Shown piece by piece: positions 41,264 to 50,764 of a DNA stretch of 64,000 bases. The translations under genes and the position numbers were made by a program. The notes beneath the pieces are model-generated. The model was not told the DNA's origin, ran no database searches, and worked only from the letters and a program-made list of their open reading frames with translations. The DNA is from Stigonema ocellatum SAG 48.90 = DSM 106950 (GTDB taxonomy: Bacteria; Cyanobacteriota; Cyanobacteriia; Cyanobacteriales; Nostocaceae). How positions within the stretch are numbered: the first letter of the stretch is position 1; each line of letters starts with the position of its first letter. Location: contig JADQBA010000034.1 in the NCBI GenBank assembly GCA_016903675.1, positions 4,178 to 68,177 on the forward strand, written 5' to 3'.

Positions 41264-42098
41264 ACGCACAAATAACTTGGAGTTAAGACTGAAGTGCGAT
41301 CGCATTGGTCAGACCATCCTGAGTCATCAGCGCACAGCTTACCCCTTGAGAGTATCCCCCGTATTCCGTCTCGATGATGCTGATTCCCACCGCGCCTACC
41401 TCTATGTTATGAGTACATCTCCTGGTTTACTCGCACAAGATGAATTGAATATATCCTTGCAGCTAGCAGCTAACACTAGCCTTTACCTGACCGATCAGGC
41501 AGCCACCAAGGTTCATTCTATGCCCATAGCAGGCTCAAAAGCGACAACCAATTATGAAATTGAAATTGGGTCAGGAGCAACCTTAGAGTTTGTACCAGAA
41601 CCACTGATTTTGTTTGCTGATGCTACTTTGCAGCAAACAACAAACATCAACATTCATCCAACGGGAAAACTCTTTTTAAGTGAAATAATTCTACCAGGAA
41701 GGATTGCAAAGGGAGAACTCTATCAGTTTCACCACTATTTCAACCGCTTAAAAGTGACCTCCACAAATGGAGAGTTATGGTTTATTGATGCCATGCACTT
41801 GTTCGGGAAGAACAACCTATTTACAAACAGTAACCTATTTGCCTCTTCACCTGTCCTGGGTAATTTGCTTGTCGTCTTACCCGATACAAATCTCAAATTA
41901 TTGAGTGAAAGTGTAGAAGACCTAAAAGCAGCTAACTGCCTTGGTTTGACTGTAGCAAGCTCAATCTTACCTCAAGGCAGAGGACTGCTGATTAGAGCCA
42001 TAGCTAAGGGAACTCACGAACTCAAAAATTATTTGAAATATGCCTTAAACTGCGTGCGTCGCAGTAGCCATCAACCTCTTTTACCTGAGAACCTATGA
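41250..42098 (+). CDS. ureD: Urease accessory protein UreD
   Basis: Scaffold of the UreD-UreF-UreG activation complex; it passes nickel to the urease active site. 282 residues, with VFRLDDADSHRAYLYVMSTSPG-like opening split by the usual spacing, LTDQAATKVHSMP and EFVPEPLILFADA, all typical of UreD. It overlaps both neighbours (ureG by 14 bp, ureE by 4 bp). Complete. Confidence 0.95.
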   Translation: METIKRTNNLELRLKCDRIGQTILSHQRTAYPLRVSPVFRLDDADSHRAYLYVMSTSPGLLAQDELNISLQLAANTSLYLTDQAATKVHSMPIAGSKATTNYEIEIGSGATLEFVPEPLILFADATLQQTTNINIHPTGKLFLSEIILPGRIAKGELYQFHHYFNRLKVTSTNGELWFIDAMHLFGKNNLFTNSNLFASSPVLGNLLVVLPDTNLKLLSESVEDLKAANCLGLTVASSILPQGRGLLIRAIAKGTHELKNYLKYALNCVRRSSHQPLLPENL

Positions 42099-42616
42099 CT
42101 GAACTAGCACAAACTTACTTGGGCAATTCATTAGAGAATGTTAGCTTATTTGAACAGATAGAGAAAGCCCGTTCAGAAGAGCAATGCTATGAAGTTCATA
42201 TCAGTCAAACTGATAGCCGTAAAGGTCGAATTCACGCTCACACCACCACTGGTGTAGCTGTAGGAATCGTGAAAAGTCGGGATTGGTCGCTGCGGGAAGG
42301 AGATGTGTTAGAAACCCAAGAAGGTCGGTTACTGCTAATTCATCTGCAAGACCAAAAGGTCATGGTACTTAGTTTTACTGAGCCAGTTACTGACCGTGCC
42401 ATTGAATTGATTCATCTGGGTCATGTCTTGGGTAATCACCATTGGCCAATTATCGTGCTTGATGGTAAGCTCTATGTTCAACTAGCAGCAGATGTAGAAG
42501 TTATGGAATCAACCATCCGGGGTTTCCAGATTCCCGGCTTACAAATTGACTACGAAGTGCGATCGCCCCAAGGACATCTCGACTTTTCTCAACACAATCA
42601 TCACGATCACGCCTAA
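42095..42616 (+). CDS. ureE: Urease accessory nickel chaperone UreE
   Basis: Dimeric nickel metallochaperone. 173 residues: an N-terminal peptide-binding domain (RKGRIHAHTTTGVAVGI), a ferredoxin-like metal domain (HVLGNHHWPIIVLDGKLYV, with the conserved GNHH) and a short histidine-rich tail, HNHHDHA, for nickel storage. ATGA overlap with ureD. Last gene of the ureG-ureD-ureE unit; a GTAGGTTGGG repeat follows directly. Confidence 0.95.
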   Translation: MTELAQTYLGNSLENVSLFEQIEKARSEEQCYEVHISQTDSRKGRIHAHTTTGVAVGIVKSRDWSLREGDVLETQEGRLLLIHLQDQKVMVLSFTEPVTDRAIELIHLGHVLGNHHWPIIVLDGKLYVQLAADVEVMESTIRGFQIPGLQIDYEVRSPQGHLDFSQHNHHDHA

Positions 42617-42627
42617 AGGATAATAGT

Positions 42628-42703
42628 AGGTTGGGCTTACCGTGGAGAAACCCAACAAACAAGGGAAAAAGGTTGAATTGAGGAACGAAACCCAACCTAC
42701 ACT
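42628..42703. repeat. GTAGGTTGGG...CCCAACCTAC inverted repeat
   Basis: Same inner module as in the MITE at 23850-23985, here without its outer ends except for a CTAACTGAACCTTA relic at about 42720. Confidence 0.65.
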
Positions 42704-42849
42704 GGTTTTGGTTTTTAGCTCTAACTGAACCTTACTGGACTATGTTCCTTCATACCCAAAATATGGCTTGTCAAGATAGGTTTCTCTGTTGGTAGGACTG
42801 AATAGTTCAAAGGTAAGAATCCACAAGTTTCCCCTGAGTTGACCATTTT

Positions 42850-43270
42850 TCATCTTTTCGTAACAGCAGCACAGGTTAATGGTTGCTGCAAGTATGTAGG
42901 AGATTTATCTGCAACTAACTCAATTTTGCCTAATTCGTTGCGATGCCAGGAAGTAGCCTGGACAAAAACCTCTGGGGATGTTGATATTTGGGCTGTAACT
43001 TCCCCGGTTTTGCGGTATGTAGAGAGATTGCGGATGTCAGACCAAGTGCGATCGCAGCGAGATGGATATCGTTGAATTGCCGCACCGCTGAGTAATCCCC
43101 GACCCACCCCGCAAGAGTGGCATTGAGTCTAACTTGCCCCTCGCTGACACTGCCTATTTCCAAATGCCCGCCACCATTAACGCCTTGCGGCGGATCGCCA
43201 GCCGAATTACCGTCAGAGTCATCGGCGATAACAGCGGGGCTTCAGGAACACTCATCGCAAAAAAAGACAA
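42850..43270 (-). pseudogene. C-terminal remnant of a haemagglutinin-like exoprotein
   Basis: On the minus strand, pieces in two frames read ASxGDPPQGVNGGG, SVSEGQVRLNATLAG and then WSDIRNLSTYRKTGE, FVQATSWHRNELGKIELVA. This parallels the ending of the intact TpsA in this window (NDVRDLST...IEAQGL...GTIELVA, then a cysteine). Frameshifts, and no start or TPS domain, show that it is a dead fragment of a second exoprotein gene. Confidence 0.55.
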
Positions 43271-43274
43271 TTCC

Positions 43275-43373
43275 TATCTTTTGTAATTTCATCAAAACCT
43301 TGTAGAGACGCGATTAATCGCGTCTCTACGATCAGCGTGATTTTCACAATTCATATCTTGATTCAGCAACGCC
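43275..43373. repeat. GGCGTTGCTGAATC-family element, truncated copy
   Basis: The right end ATTCAGCAACGCC and an inner GTAGAGACGCGATTAATCGCGTCTCTAC palindrome match the reverse complement of the element at 54141-54277. Confidence 0.7.
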
Positions 43374-43923
43374 TATTTTTCAGACGGGGATTTAAACCCT
43401 GATTGAAAAATGGTCACCTGTAGACGCAAGAGTTCAAAACCCCTCTTTAATAGGACTTACGCACCCTCTAATTCTTGGCGTTCTTGGCGTCTTGGCGGTT
43501 CAATAAATCACACTTCCCCGTAATCTTTGCGTAAATCCTCATCAAGTCTATGTAAAAAAGGGTATATCTGACCACACCTTCTCCATTATCTATAGAATAC
43601 CTTGTCAACCTCGCCAAAGTCAACCCCAGAATCAAAAAAACTCGTTTCGCGAACTTTGTTCCTATAGCCGCACCTGTGTCGGTGTCTCATGAAATTTTCC
43701 CCAACACTCAGCAACGTTAATTTTCAAGTAGTTTTCCAGAATAACCGCATCGGTTTGAGTATCAATGTAAATAATCCTCGATATAATTTTTGCCAAGCTG
43801 TATTTATATATGATGTATGTCTTGAAACCTCACGCAAAGGCGCAAAGCCGCAAAGTCCTTCTTCGCGTCTTTGCGTCTTTGCGTGAGGTTTTCATACCAA
43901 GATTCAGCAAAGCTAGAATTTTG
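43374..43923. other. Gene-free region with repeats before the macroglobulin gene
   Basis: Contains the TTCTTGGCGTTCTTGGCGTCTTGG repeat (split around 43473-43505, related to that at 18343) and a palindrome built on CCTCACGCAAAGGCGCAAAG and CTTTGCGTCTTTGCGTGAGG (about 43828-43891). The palindrome is open in frame with the next gene but is very unlikely to be its true N-terminus. Confidence 0.6.
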
Positions 43924-46900
43924 ATGCCGTTCCTACTTATACTAGGAATTACCGGATGTCATTTTGTTGATATCGCCCCTGGTAAAGAAAGACTTCCATT
44001 CGTTTCTCCCCTCAGTCCACCGAATTTGCCTGATTGGATTGAACAGATTAGTCCAATTGGAAATGCTGAACCTCTCAACCAAATCCGCATCCGGTTTAAA
44101 GAAGCTTTGATTCCAGTTGAAAGTCTTGACAGTCCGGAACAACAGGGTTTGTTGCAAAAATTTACACTTCTACCACCCATACCTGGTGAGTTTCGATTTT
44201 TAACGCCGCGTATGGTAGGATTTCAAGGTCAGAAGGCATTGCCGAAAGCAACGCGATTTCAAGTAACCCTCAAAGCAGGTTTGGCTGATTTAAAAAATCA
44301 CCGTCTTTCTCAAGATTTAGCTTGGACTTTCAGTACTGAAGCAATTAAGTTGACTCATTTACCAGGGAAGAATCCCGTTGAAGATTCTGAAGCCCAAACG
44401 ATTGATGTAAAGCAAAAGTTGCAAGTCACCTCGAATGTGGAACTTGATTTAGCTTCATTGCAAGACCATCTACATCTCAATCCAGAAGGGAAAAAGAAGG
44501 GTGTAGGGTTCGGTGTTGATTTGGTAAAGGAAGAAAAGCCTCCAGAAACTCAAGACCCGTTGGAGAAGTTTGACCCCTCAGCACGCAATTGGGTTTATAA
44601 TTTGATTCCCCAGGAAAATCTCCAATTAAGCACCAATTATCGTTTGGAGTTTTCTCCTGGTATACTTCCTGCTTATGGTAATTTGCCTTCAGGGAAGGGG
44701 TTTGCCAGTAAGGTAACAACTTATTCGCCTTTAGCTTTTAAAGGAATTACGTTTTATGGACAGCCAGATGCTAATGGAACCTATGGCCGATTTGTTGAGG
44801 GCAGTGGACAGCTAGAATTTAATAACGGTTTAGTGGCTGATTCCGCTGTTGAGAATATTAAAATTAGTCCTGCACCGAAATCAATCCCGAGAATTCTCCA
44901 GGTCAATGATCAGGATAATTTGGTCAGTGTCAATCCTTATGCTTTAGAACCTAGAACTTCTTATATAATTACTATCGGAGCAAATCTCAAGGATAAGTTT
45001 GGGCAGATTTTGGGTAAGTCTGTCACCGTGAAGTATACAACTGGAGATTTAGCTGGTAATATTGAGGTTCCTGATGGGTTGAATATTTTCCCGGCTGGTA
45101 AAGATTTACAACTCAATATCAATACTGTAAATTTGCCTGAGTCAAAGTACAAGGCAGCTTATCGAGTTGTTCAACCTACAGATTTAGTTTACTTTAGTTC
45201 TGCTTCTCCGAAGGGGGATGGGGATGAGTTATTACCTAAAGTGACTGAGTGGCAAAGCTTTAATGTACGGGGGAAGAAAAATCAGTGGGTAGATGTGACT
45301 GTGCCTTTAAGGGAAAAAATCGTCTCTGGTACAGGCATATTAGCATATGGGGTGCAGGCTCGCACGAATACTTATGAGGAAAAGGGCAAGGAATTGTGGC
45401 GGGAACCTACGATTCATGGGATGGTTCAACTGACGAATTTGGGTGTGTTTACACAGTGGTTTCCTGGGTCGGGGTTGATTCGAGTCCATCATTTGGCTGA
45501 TGGTTCACCTGTTAAAGCTGCTGCGATCGCTATCTATGAATCCAAGTTAGACGCAAAATCTCGCCCTCAACCAATACCTTGTGCATCTGGGAAAACTGAT
45601 GAGAATGGGACTTTCAGGGTGAAGCATGAGGATTTGCGTCAATGTTTTGCTGGTGGTCAAAGCTTTATCAAAGAACCTAAGTTATTAGTTATTGCCCGTG
45701 AAAATCAAGATTGGGCATTTGCCCGCACGGAGGAGTATGATGGCGCTTATGGGTATGGGATAGATGCAGGGTGGGAAGGTGGTAAGTCAGAATCGCGGGG
45801 AGTCATATTCTCGGATAGACAACTGTATCAACCAGGGGAGAAGGCTTGGTTGACTGGTTTTACTGAATATTTGCAAAACGGGACAATAAAATCGGATAAA
45901 AATTCTAGTTATCAATTAACTCTGGTAAACCCAGATGGACAAAAAACAGACTTAGGGACTCAAACTACGAATGAGTTTGGCACGTTTTCCCTGGAGTTAC
46001 CAATTAAAGGTAATCAAAGCTTAGGATACTATACTATCAAGGCTAGGGGAAAGAACGGGCAAGAAGTTTCTGGGGAATTTCGTGTGGCTGAGTTTAAGCC
46101 TCCTAATTTCAAGGTTGAACTCTCCTTGGATAAGGAATTTGCTTTCGTTGACGAGAAAGTTGAGGCGAAAGCGACAAGTCGTTATTTATTTGGTTCTCCG
46201 GTGGAAGGTGGAAAGGCTCAATATTTTGTCACTCGTCAGCCAATTCATTTTATCCCTAAGGGGTGGGAGAAATTTGAGTTCGGCAGGAAGTGGTTTTGGC
46301 CTGAGGAAACTCCTTCTGTGCCAAGCGATGTGTTACAAGTGAAGGGAGCCGCTGATGCTGATGGTAAAATTAGTCAGGCGGTGAATGTGGGGAAGGATTT
46401 ACCTTATCCCATGACTTACCAGGTGGATGTCCAAGTTTCAGATGTTTCCAATCTGTCTGTGGCAAATTCTCAAAAGTTTACAGCATTACCAAGTCGTCGT
46501 CTCATTGGGTTAAAAAGTAATTTTGTTGCTGAAGCTGGTAAACCAATTCCAGTGGAAGTTATTGTCACTGACCCTACAGGAAATATTCTACCAGGTCAAA
46601 GGGTGCGTCTGGAACTGCAACAAATAAAATATAGTAGTGTGACTCAATTGGTGGAAGGAAGTCAAACGCCGAAAAATCAAGTTGAATATAAGACGGTGGG
46701 ACAAGCAGAAATGACTTCTGCAAATAATCCTCAATCGGTTATGCTAACTCCACCTGAATCTGGTTCTTACCGTATTCGGGCTAATTTTAGCGATGATGAT
46801 GTGTCTAGCGCAACGGATTTGCAAGTTTGGGCGACTGGGGAAAATCCGGTTTTCTGGGGTTCGCCAGAACGCGATCGCCTGGAGATTAAACTCGACAAAA

Positions 46901-49716
46901 CAAATTTCAAGGTAGGCGAAACTGTTACTGCACTCATCCAGTCGCCCTATCCAGAAGGAGAGTTGTATTTTGCTGTGGTTAAGGATAAGCCTCTGTATGA
47001 ACAGATTACCACAGTTAAGGGAGGAGCGCCACAAATTCAGTTTCAAGTGACACCAGAAATGTTGCCAAATGCGGCTGTACAAGCTGTTTTGGTACGAAAG
47101 GGTAAGCCGCTGAATCAGTTGGAACCAGGAAGTGTAGACAATTTGGTACGCATCGGTTTTTCTCCTTTTAAAGTAAATTTGGAGGATAAGTATTTAAAGG
47201 TAAAAGTGACGCCAGTGCAAGCATCACTGGAACCAGGTGCAGAAGAAACGGTAGAGTTGGAAGTTAAAGATAATCAGGGAGTTCCAACCAAAGGACAGTT
47301 AACAGTGATGGTGGTGAATGAGGCGGTGTTACAGCTTTCTGGTTATCGTCCACCCGATTTGGTGAATACTGTTTATGCTGAACAACCTATATCTACCCGT
47401 TTTAATGATAACCGTCGGAATGTGGTGGTGCAACAACAAGCTTTGGCTAAACCCAAGGGTTGGGGATATGGCGGTGGGTTTTCTGCTGGTGCAGCAAGTA
47501 CCCGGATTCGCAAAGATTTTCAAGCTAATGGTTATTATAATGGTTCTGTTGTTACGGATGCGACGGGTAAGGCGTTGGTGAGGTTTAAATTACCTGATGA
47601 CTTGACGACATGGCGGGTGATGGCGATCGCAACAGATGGAAATTTCCGTTTTGGCAACTCGGAGGCGACGTTTATTAGTACTAAGCCTGTGGTGACTAAT
47701 CCCATATTACCACAGTTTGCTCGTCCAGGCGATCGTATCCTCGCTGGTTTATCTATTACTAATAATAGTGGAAAAACAGGAACTCTGACAATTAATGGAG
47801 AATTAGGCGGTGCAGTGAAGTTTGCCGAGGGAAACCCGACATCTACTGTTTTGCAAACTAAAGCTGAATCAGCTACTCGTGCTTATCGCTTTCCAATGGT
47901 AGCTAATAGTGTCGGCGTGGGTAAGGTTCGCTTTACCACTCAACTGAATTATACAACGGCGGATGCTTTTGAAGTGCCTTTGGAAATTAACAAGCAGGAA
48001 ATTACAGAACAAGTTGTTGAGACGGGTGTGACTGAGAATCAGGTGAAGATTCCCTTAAATGTGGAGAAAAATACTGTCCCTGACGCGGGAGGTTTAGATA
48101 TTCAACTCGCCAGTACCCTGATACCAGAGATTAAAGCACCCGCACAGCAAGTTTTGCAAGATGATGACTTACCTTTCACAGAACCGACAGCCAGTCAGCT
48201 AATTATTGCTACTTTGGTGCAAACAAAGAATGGGGAGTGGGGAGTGGGGAGTGGGGAGTGGGGAGATAGGGGAGATAGGGGAGATAGGGGAGATGGGGGA
48301 GATAGGGGAGATAGGGGAGAAAACAATTATTCTTCCCCATCTTCCCCACTCCCCACTCCCCATTCCCCACTCCCCATTTTTCATTTAATTGAAAGATTAC
48401 AAAAACTCCAACAACCAGATGGTGGTTTTGCGGCTTTTCCGGGACAACAAAAGTCTGACCCTTGGGTTTCTTCCTATGTAGCTGAGTCTTTAGGGAAGAC
48501 AAATCAGGTGGATGCTGGGATGGTGTCTCGCTTGAAGGTTTATTTGCAGAAAATGCTGGCAAATCCTGGACAATATGAGTTTTGCAAGCAGGAGTTGTGT
48601 AAAAAGCAGATGCAACTGAATGCTTTGATGGCTTTGGCGGAACTGGGAGATAAGCGTAATAGTTTCCTTGCAGATATTTATCGTCAGCGTGACGCTTTTG
48701 ATTTAGTGACTCAAATTAAATTGGCGCGGTATATTTCTCTGTTCCCGGAATGGAAGAATGAATCTCAACAACTATTGAATCGGTTGCAACAGTATATATA
48801 TGATACTGGTCGGACAGCGGTTGTGAGTTTACCTCGTAGTTGGGAGTGGATGAGTTCGCCAACTACTGCGCAAGCCCAAGCTTTACGGTTGTTTATCGCC
48901 CAAAAGGGTAAGCCAGAAGTTGTAGATAGATTGTTGCAAAGTCTGCTTGCTCTCAGAAGGAATGGCACATGGCAGAATAGCTATGATAATGCTCAAGCTT
49001 TGACAGCGTTGGTGGAATATAGTCAATTGCAACCTACACCACCGAATTTTGTTGCTAAGGTGCAGTTAGATGGGAAGAAGTTGGGGGAAATTAGGTTTGA
49101 AGGATACCATAATCCTAGTGCCGATGTCAAGGTGCCTATGGCTGAATTACCCCGTGGACGACATGATTTGCTGCTGCAAAAATCTGGTCAAGGTAGGTTG
49201 CACTATTTGGCTGCGTATCGCTATCGCTTGCAGGGAAATCAACCAGGGCGGTTTAATGGTTTACGGGTAACAAGGGAAGTCCGTGGTGTGGGTTCCAGGG
49301 AGAATGTGTTGCAAAAAGTCGGTCTTTATGCTAAGGATAAACCGTTGTCTCTGGAAAGTGGGCAGGTGTTTGATATTGGTTTGGAAATTATCGCTGATCA
49401 TCCTGTGGAACATTTGGTGATTAGTGATCCGTTACCTGGGGGTTTGGAGGCGGTGGATGGGAGTTTTCAAACTGCTACGGCTGCTTTACAGGCAATAGCT
49501 GATAGTTGGGAGGTTGGGTTTAAGACTATTTATCGCGATCGCATTGTGGCATATGCAGATCATCTTGACCCAGGAGTTTATAGTCTGCATTACTTAGTGC
49601 GTTCTGTAACTCCGGGTACGTTTCTCTGGCCTGGTGCTGAAGTTCACTTACAATATGCACCAGAGGAGTTTGGGCGATCGGCTGATTCTACACTGGTGGT
49701 TGAAGGAAGTAGGTAA
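43924..49716 (+). CDS. Alpha-2-macroglobulin-like lipoprotein
   Basis: Very large envelope protein (about 1930 residues from the ATG at 43924). That start gives a short lipoprotein signal peptide, MPFLLILGITGC, with lipobox cysteine. Fibronectin-like MG domains follow, including the bait-region neighbour VIFSDRQLYQPGEKAWLTG, and the A2M core is seen in WRVMAIATDGNFRFGNSEATF and ARPGDRILAGLSITNNSG. The C-terminal part has alpha-toroid repeats (QPDGGFAAFPGQQKSDPWVSSY) and a receptor-like domain. The thioester CxEQ is absent; the position reads PFTEPTASQ, so covalent trapping is not expected. Bacterial A2M proteins guard the periplasm against foreign proteases, usually with PBP1c, but no pbpC is adjacent. 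A translated tandem repeat occupies about residues 1436-1485. Confidence 0.92.
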   Translation: MPFLLILGITGCHFVDIAPGKERLPFVSPLSPPNLPDWIEQISPIGNAEPLNQIRIRFKEALIPVESLDSPEQQGLLQKFTLLPPIPGEFRFLTPRMVGFQGQKALPKATRFQVTLKAGLADLKNHRLSQDLAWTFSTEAIKLTHLPGKNPVEDSEAQTIDVKQKLQVTSNVELDLASLQDHLHLNPEGKKKGVGFGVDLVKEEKPPETQDPLEKFDPSARNWVYNLIPQENLQLSTNYRLEFSPGILPAYGNLPSGKGFASKVTTYSPLAFKGITFYGQPDANGTYGRFVEGSGQLEFNNGLVADSAVENIKISPAPKSIPRILQVNDQDNLVSVNPYALEPRTSYIITIGANLKDKFGQILGKSVTVKYTTGDLAGNIEVPDGLNIFPAGKDLQLNINTVNLPESKYKAAYRVVQPTDLVYFSSASPKGDGDELLPKVTEWQSFNVRGKKNQWVDVTVPLREKIVSGTGILAYGVQARTNTYEEKGKELWREPTIHGMVQLTNLGVFTQWFPGSGLIRVHHLADGSPVKAAAIAIYESKLDAKSRPQPIPCASGKTDENGTFRVKHEDLRQCFAGGQSFIKEPKLLVIARENQDWAFARTEEYDGAYGYGIDAGWEGGKSESRGVIFSDRQLYQPGEKAWLTGFTEYLQNGTIKSDKNSSYQLTLVNPDGQKTDLGTQTTNEFGTFSLELPIKGNQSLGYYTIKARGKNGQEVSGEFRVAEFKPPNFKVELSLDKEFAFVDEKVEAKATSRYLFGSPVEGGKAQYFVTRQPIHFIPKGWEKFEFGRKWFWPEETPSVPSDVLQVKGAADADGKISQAVNVGKDLPYPMTYQVDVQVSDVSNLSVANSQKFTALPSRRLIGLKSNFVAEAGKPIPVEVIVTDPTGNILPGQRVRLELQQIKYSSVTQLVEGSQTPKNQVEYKTVGQAEMTSANNPQSVMLTPPESGSYRIRANFSDDDVSSATDLQVWATGENPVFWGSPERDRLEIKLDKTNFKVGETVTALIQSPYPEGELYFAVVKDKPLYEQITTVKGGAPQIQFQVTPEMLPNAAVQAVLVRKGKPLNQLEPGSVDNLVRIGFSPFKVNLEDKYLKVKVTPVQASLEPGAEETVELEVKDNQGVPTKGQLTVMVVNEAVLQLSGYRPPDLVNTVYAEQPISTRFNDNRRNVVVQQQALAKPKGWGYGGGFSAGAASTRIRKDFQANGYYNGSVVTDATGKALVRFKLPDDLTTWRVMAIATDGNFRFGNSEATFISTKPVVTNPILPQFARPGDRILAGLSITNNSGKTGTLTINGELGGAVKFAEGNPTSTVLQTKAESATRAYRFPMVANSVGVGKVRFTTQLNYTTADAFEVPLEINKQEITEQVVETGVTENQVKIPLNVEKNTVPDAGGLDIQLASTLIPEIKAPAQQVLQDDDLPFTEPTASQLIIATLVQTKNGEWGVGSGEWGDRGDRGDRGDGGDRGDRGENNYSSPSSPLPTPHSPLPIFHLIERLQKLQQPDGGFAAFPGQQKSDPWVSSYVAESLGKTNQVDAGMVSRLKVYLQKMLANPGQYEFCKQELCKKQMQLNALMALAELGDKRNSFLADIYRQRDAFDLVTQIKLARYISLFPEWKNESQQLLNRLQQYIYDTGRTAVVSLPRSWEWMSSPTTAQAQALRLFIAQKGKPEVVDRLLQSLLALRRNGTWQNSYDNAQALTALVEYSQLQPTPPNFVAKVQLDGKKLGEIRFEGYHNPSADVKVPMAELPRGRHDLLLQKSGQGRLHYLAAYRYRLQGNQPGRFNGLRVTREVRGVGSRENVLQKVGLYAKDKPLSLESGQVFDIGLEIIADHPVEHLVISDPLPGGLEAVDGSFQTATAALQAIADSWEVGFKTIYRDRIVAYADHLDPGVYSLHYLVRSVTPGTFLWPGAEVHLQYAPEEFGRSADSTLVVEGSR
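48230..48378. repeat. In-frame STRR block inside the macroglobulin gene
   Basis: GGGGAGT heptamers, then GGGGAGATA nonamers, then complementary CCCCACT heptamers: together a long hairpin of 149 bp. Translated as GEWGVGSGEWG, GDRGDRGDRGDGG and SSPLPTPHSPLP. It lies between two toroid-helix segments and keeps the frame open. Confidence 0.9.
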
Positions 49717-50201
49717 TCTTGCGGAGCGATCGCCCTGGTTTGTAGTTGCGCTTTAGCGCTCTGTTCGCAACTACGAGCGCAATTGAGCAAGTGCGATCGC
49801 CACATAAAAGCTTGATTAACTACTTACTCCCTATAGCCTTTGACCAAAAACAAGCATAAGTATATTTGCTTGTTTGCTTGTTTATTAGCTTGGACGTTAC
49901 TCACGCCTCATTTATGGGAACACTAATGGATGAGGGTTGATGACCGTGAGATCGCCTGCTCTTCCAAACTCTTGTAGAGACTGTTTGAAAAGTCAAGCGA
50001 TCGCTTATTGGCACTGGGTTCGACTACTGGTTGGGTAGCGAAAATGAAGCAGGTGAACTTCCCTTTCAAAATAAAGTCCGCCTCATTGATGGGAACAGTG
50101 AAGAAAATATGCGTCAAGCGACGGGGAGTTTTTCATTATGTGGCACGGATTGTCATGATATAAATGCTTTGTATTACAATGCATTATTTAGGGTGAGTCC
50201 T
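49717..50201. other. Intergenic region with HIP1 sites and dispersed repeats
   Basis: Contains a GTAGTTGCGCTTTAGCGC palindrome type (about 49742), a block from about 50007 to 50040 (TTATTGGCACTGGGTTCGAC...) that is repeated exactly near 55969-56002, and possible promoter boxes TTGTCA/TACAAT (50150, 50175) for the downstream antitoxin. No gene. Confidence 0.5.
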
Positions 50202-50468
50202 ATGAGTACCACAAGTTTCAGGCTCGATGATGACCTCGAAGAAAAGCTCGAAGTGACTGCTAAGAAACTTCAACGGACGAAGAGCTGGATAATCAACGAC
50301 GCCCTACGTCAGTACATTGCGTGTGAGGAGCAAAAGCTTCAGATGCTCCTTGAAACGCAAGAGGCGATCGCCGACATCGAAGCACGCCGCGTCGTCTCGG
50401 GTGACGAGGTTATGGAGTGGCTTTCCACTTGGGGAACTCCCGGTGAAGGGAAGGCACCCAAGGTATGA
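50202..50468 (+). CDS. Ribbon-helix-helix antitoxin (CopG/ParD type)
   Basis: 88 residues. MSTTSFRLDDDLEEKLEVTA is the DNA-binding ribbon, followed by KKLQRTKSWIINDALRQYI and a helical toxin-binding tail (DIEARRVVSGDEVMEWLSTWG). GGTGAG 7 bp upstream supports the ATG at 50202; the frame is open further upstream but that part is repeat DNA. The stop codon overlaps the start of a RelE/ParE toxin gene (ATGA at 50465), the usual coupling. The antitoxin is intact although its toxin is frameshifted. Confidence 0.88.
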   Translation: MSTTSFRLDDDLEEKLEVTAKKLQRTKSWIINDALRQYIACEEQKLQMLLETQEAIADIEARRVVSGDEVMEWLSTWGTPGEGKAPKV

Positions 50469-50744
50469 AGCTTCAATTCTGGTGAAAGTGCGGTGCGAGA
50501 TTTGGTACGATTAAGAGAGTTCATCGCCGAAAAGAACCCCCAGGCGGCAGAGCGTGTGTCGCTACGACTCAGGCAGGCGATAGGAAAACTCACACTTCAT
50601 CCGGACATAGGGCGTCCCGTCCCTGCGCTTGAGAACGTGCGTGAACTTGTCGCCGGAAACTACGTGGTTCGTTACCTCCGGGAGCAAGATACGGTATTCG
50701 TACTCCGAGTATGGCACGGGAAAGAATTCCGTGATTTTGAGTAG
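50465..50744 (+). pseudogene. RelE/ParE-type toxin, frameshifted near its start
   Basis: The ATG overlapping the antitoxin stop begins MKLQFW and hits a TGA at codon 7. One base inserted after TTC would give MKLQFSGESAVRDLVRLREF, followed by the normal ParE body (AERVSLRLRQAIGKL, HPDIGRPV, YVVRYLREQDTVFVLRVWHG). So a single-base deletion near 50479 breaks the toxin. A GTG at 50493 could restart the frame but would lose the first beta strand. The body is otherwise undamaged, so the loss looks recent. Confidence 0.85.
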
Positions 50745-50764
50745 CGATCGCCACATATTAACAA

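Noticed and set aside
42839..43305. Plus-strand short frames in 42839-43305
   Set aside because: The minus strand carries the recognisable haemagglutinin C-terminal pattern; the plus frames are its shadows.
43810..43923. Longer N-terminus for the macroglobulin gene (38 extra codons)
   Set aside because: Those codons come from the CGCAAAGGCGCAAAG palindrome; the ATG at 43924 gives a proper lipoprotein signal peptide.
48206..48562. Frames on both strands across 48206-48562 with Gly/Glu or Pro/Leu repeats
   Set aside because: Produced by the self-complementary STRR block in the macroglobulin gene, not separate genes.
50031..50201. Upstream extension of the RHH antitoxin
   Set aside because: The region is shared repeat DNA; the family start and ribosome binding site fit the ATG at 50202.
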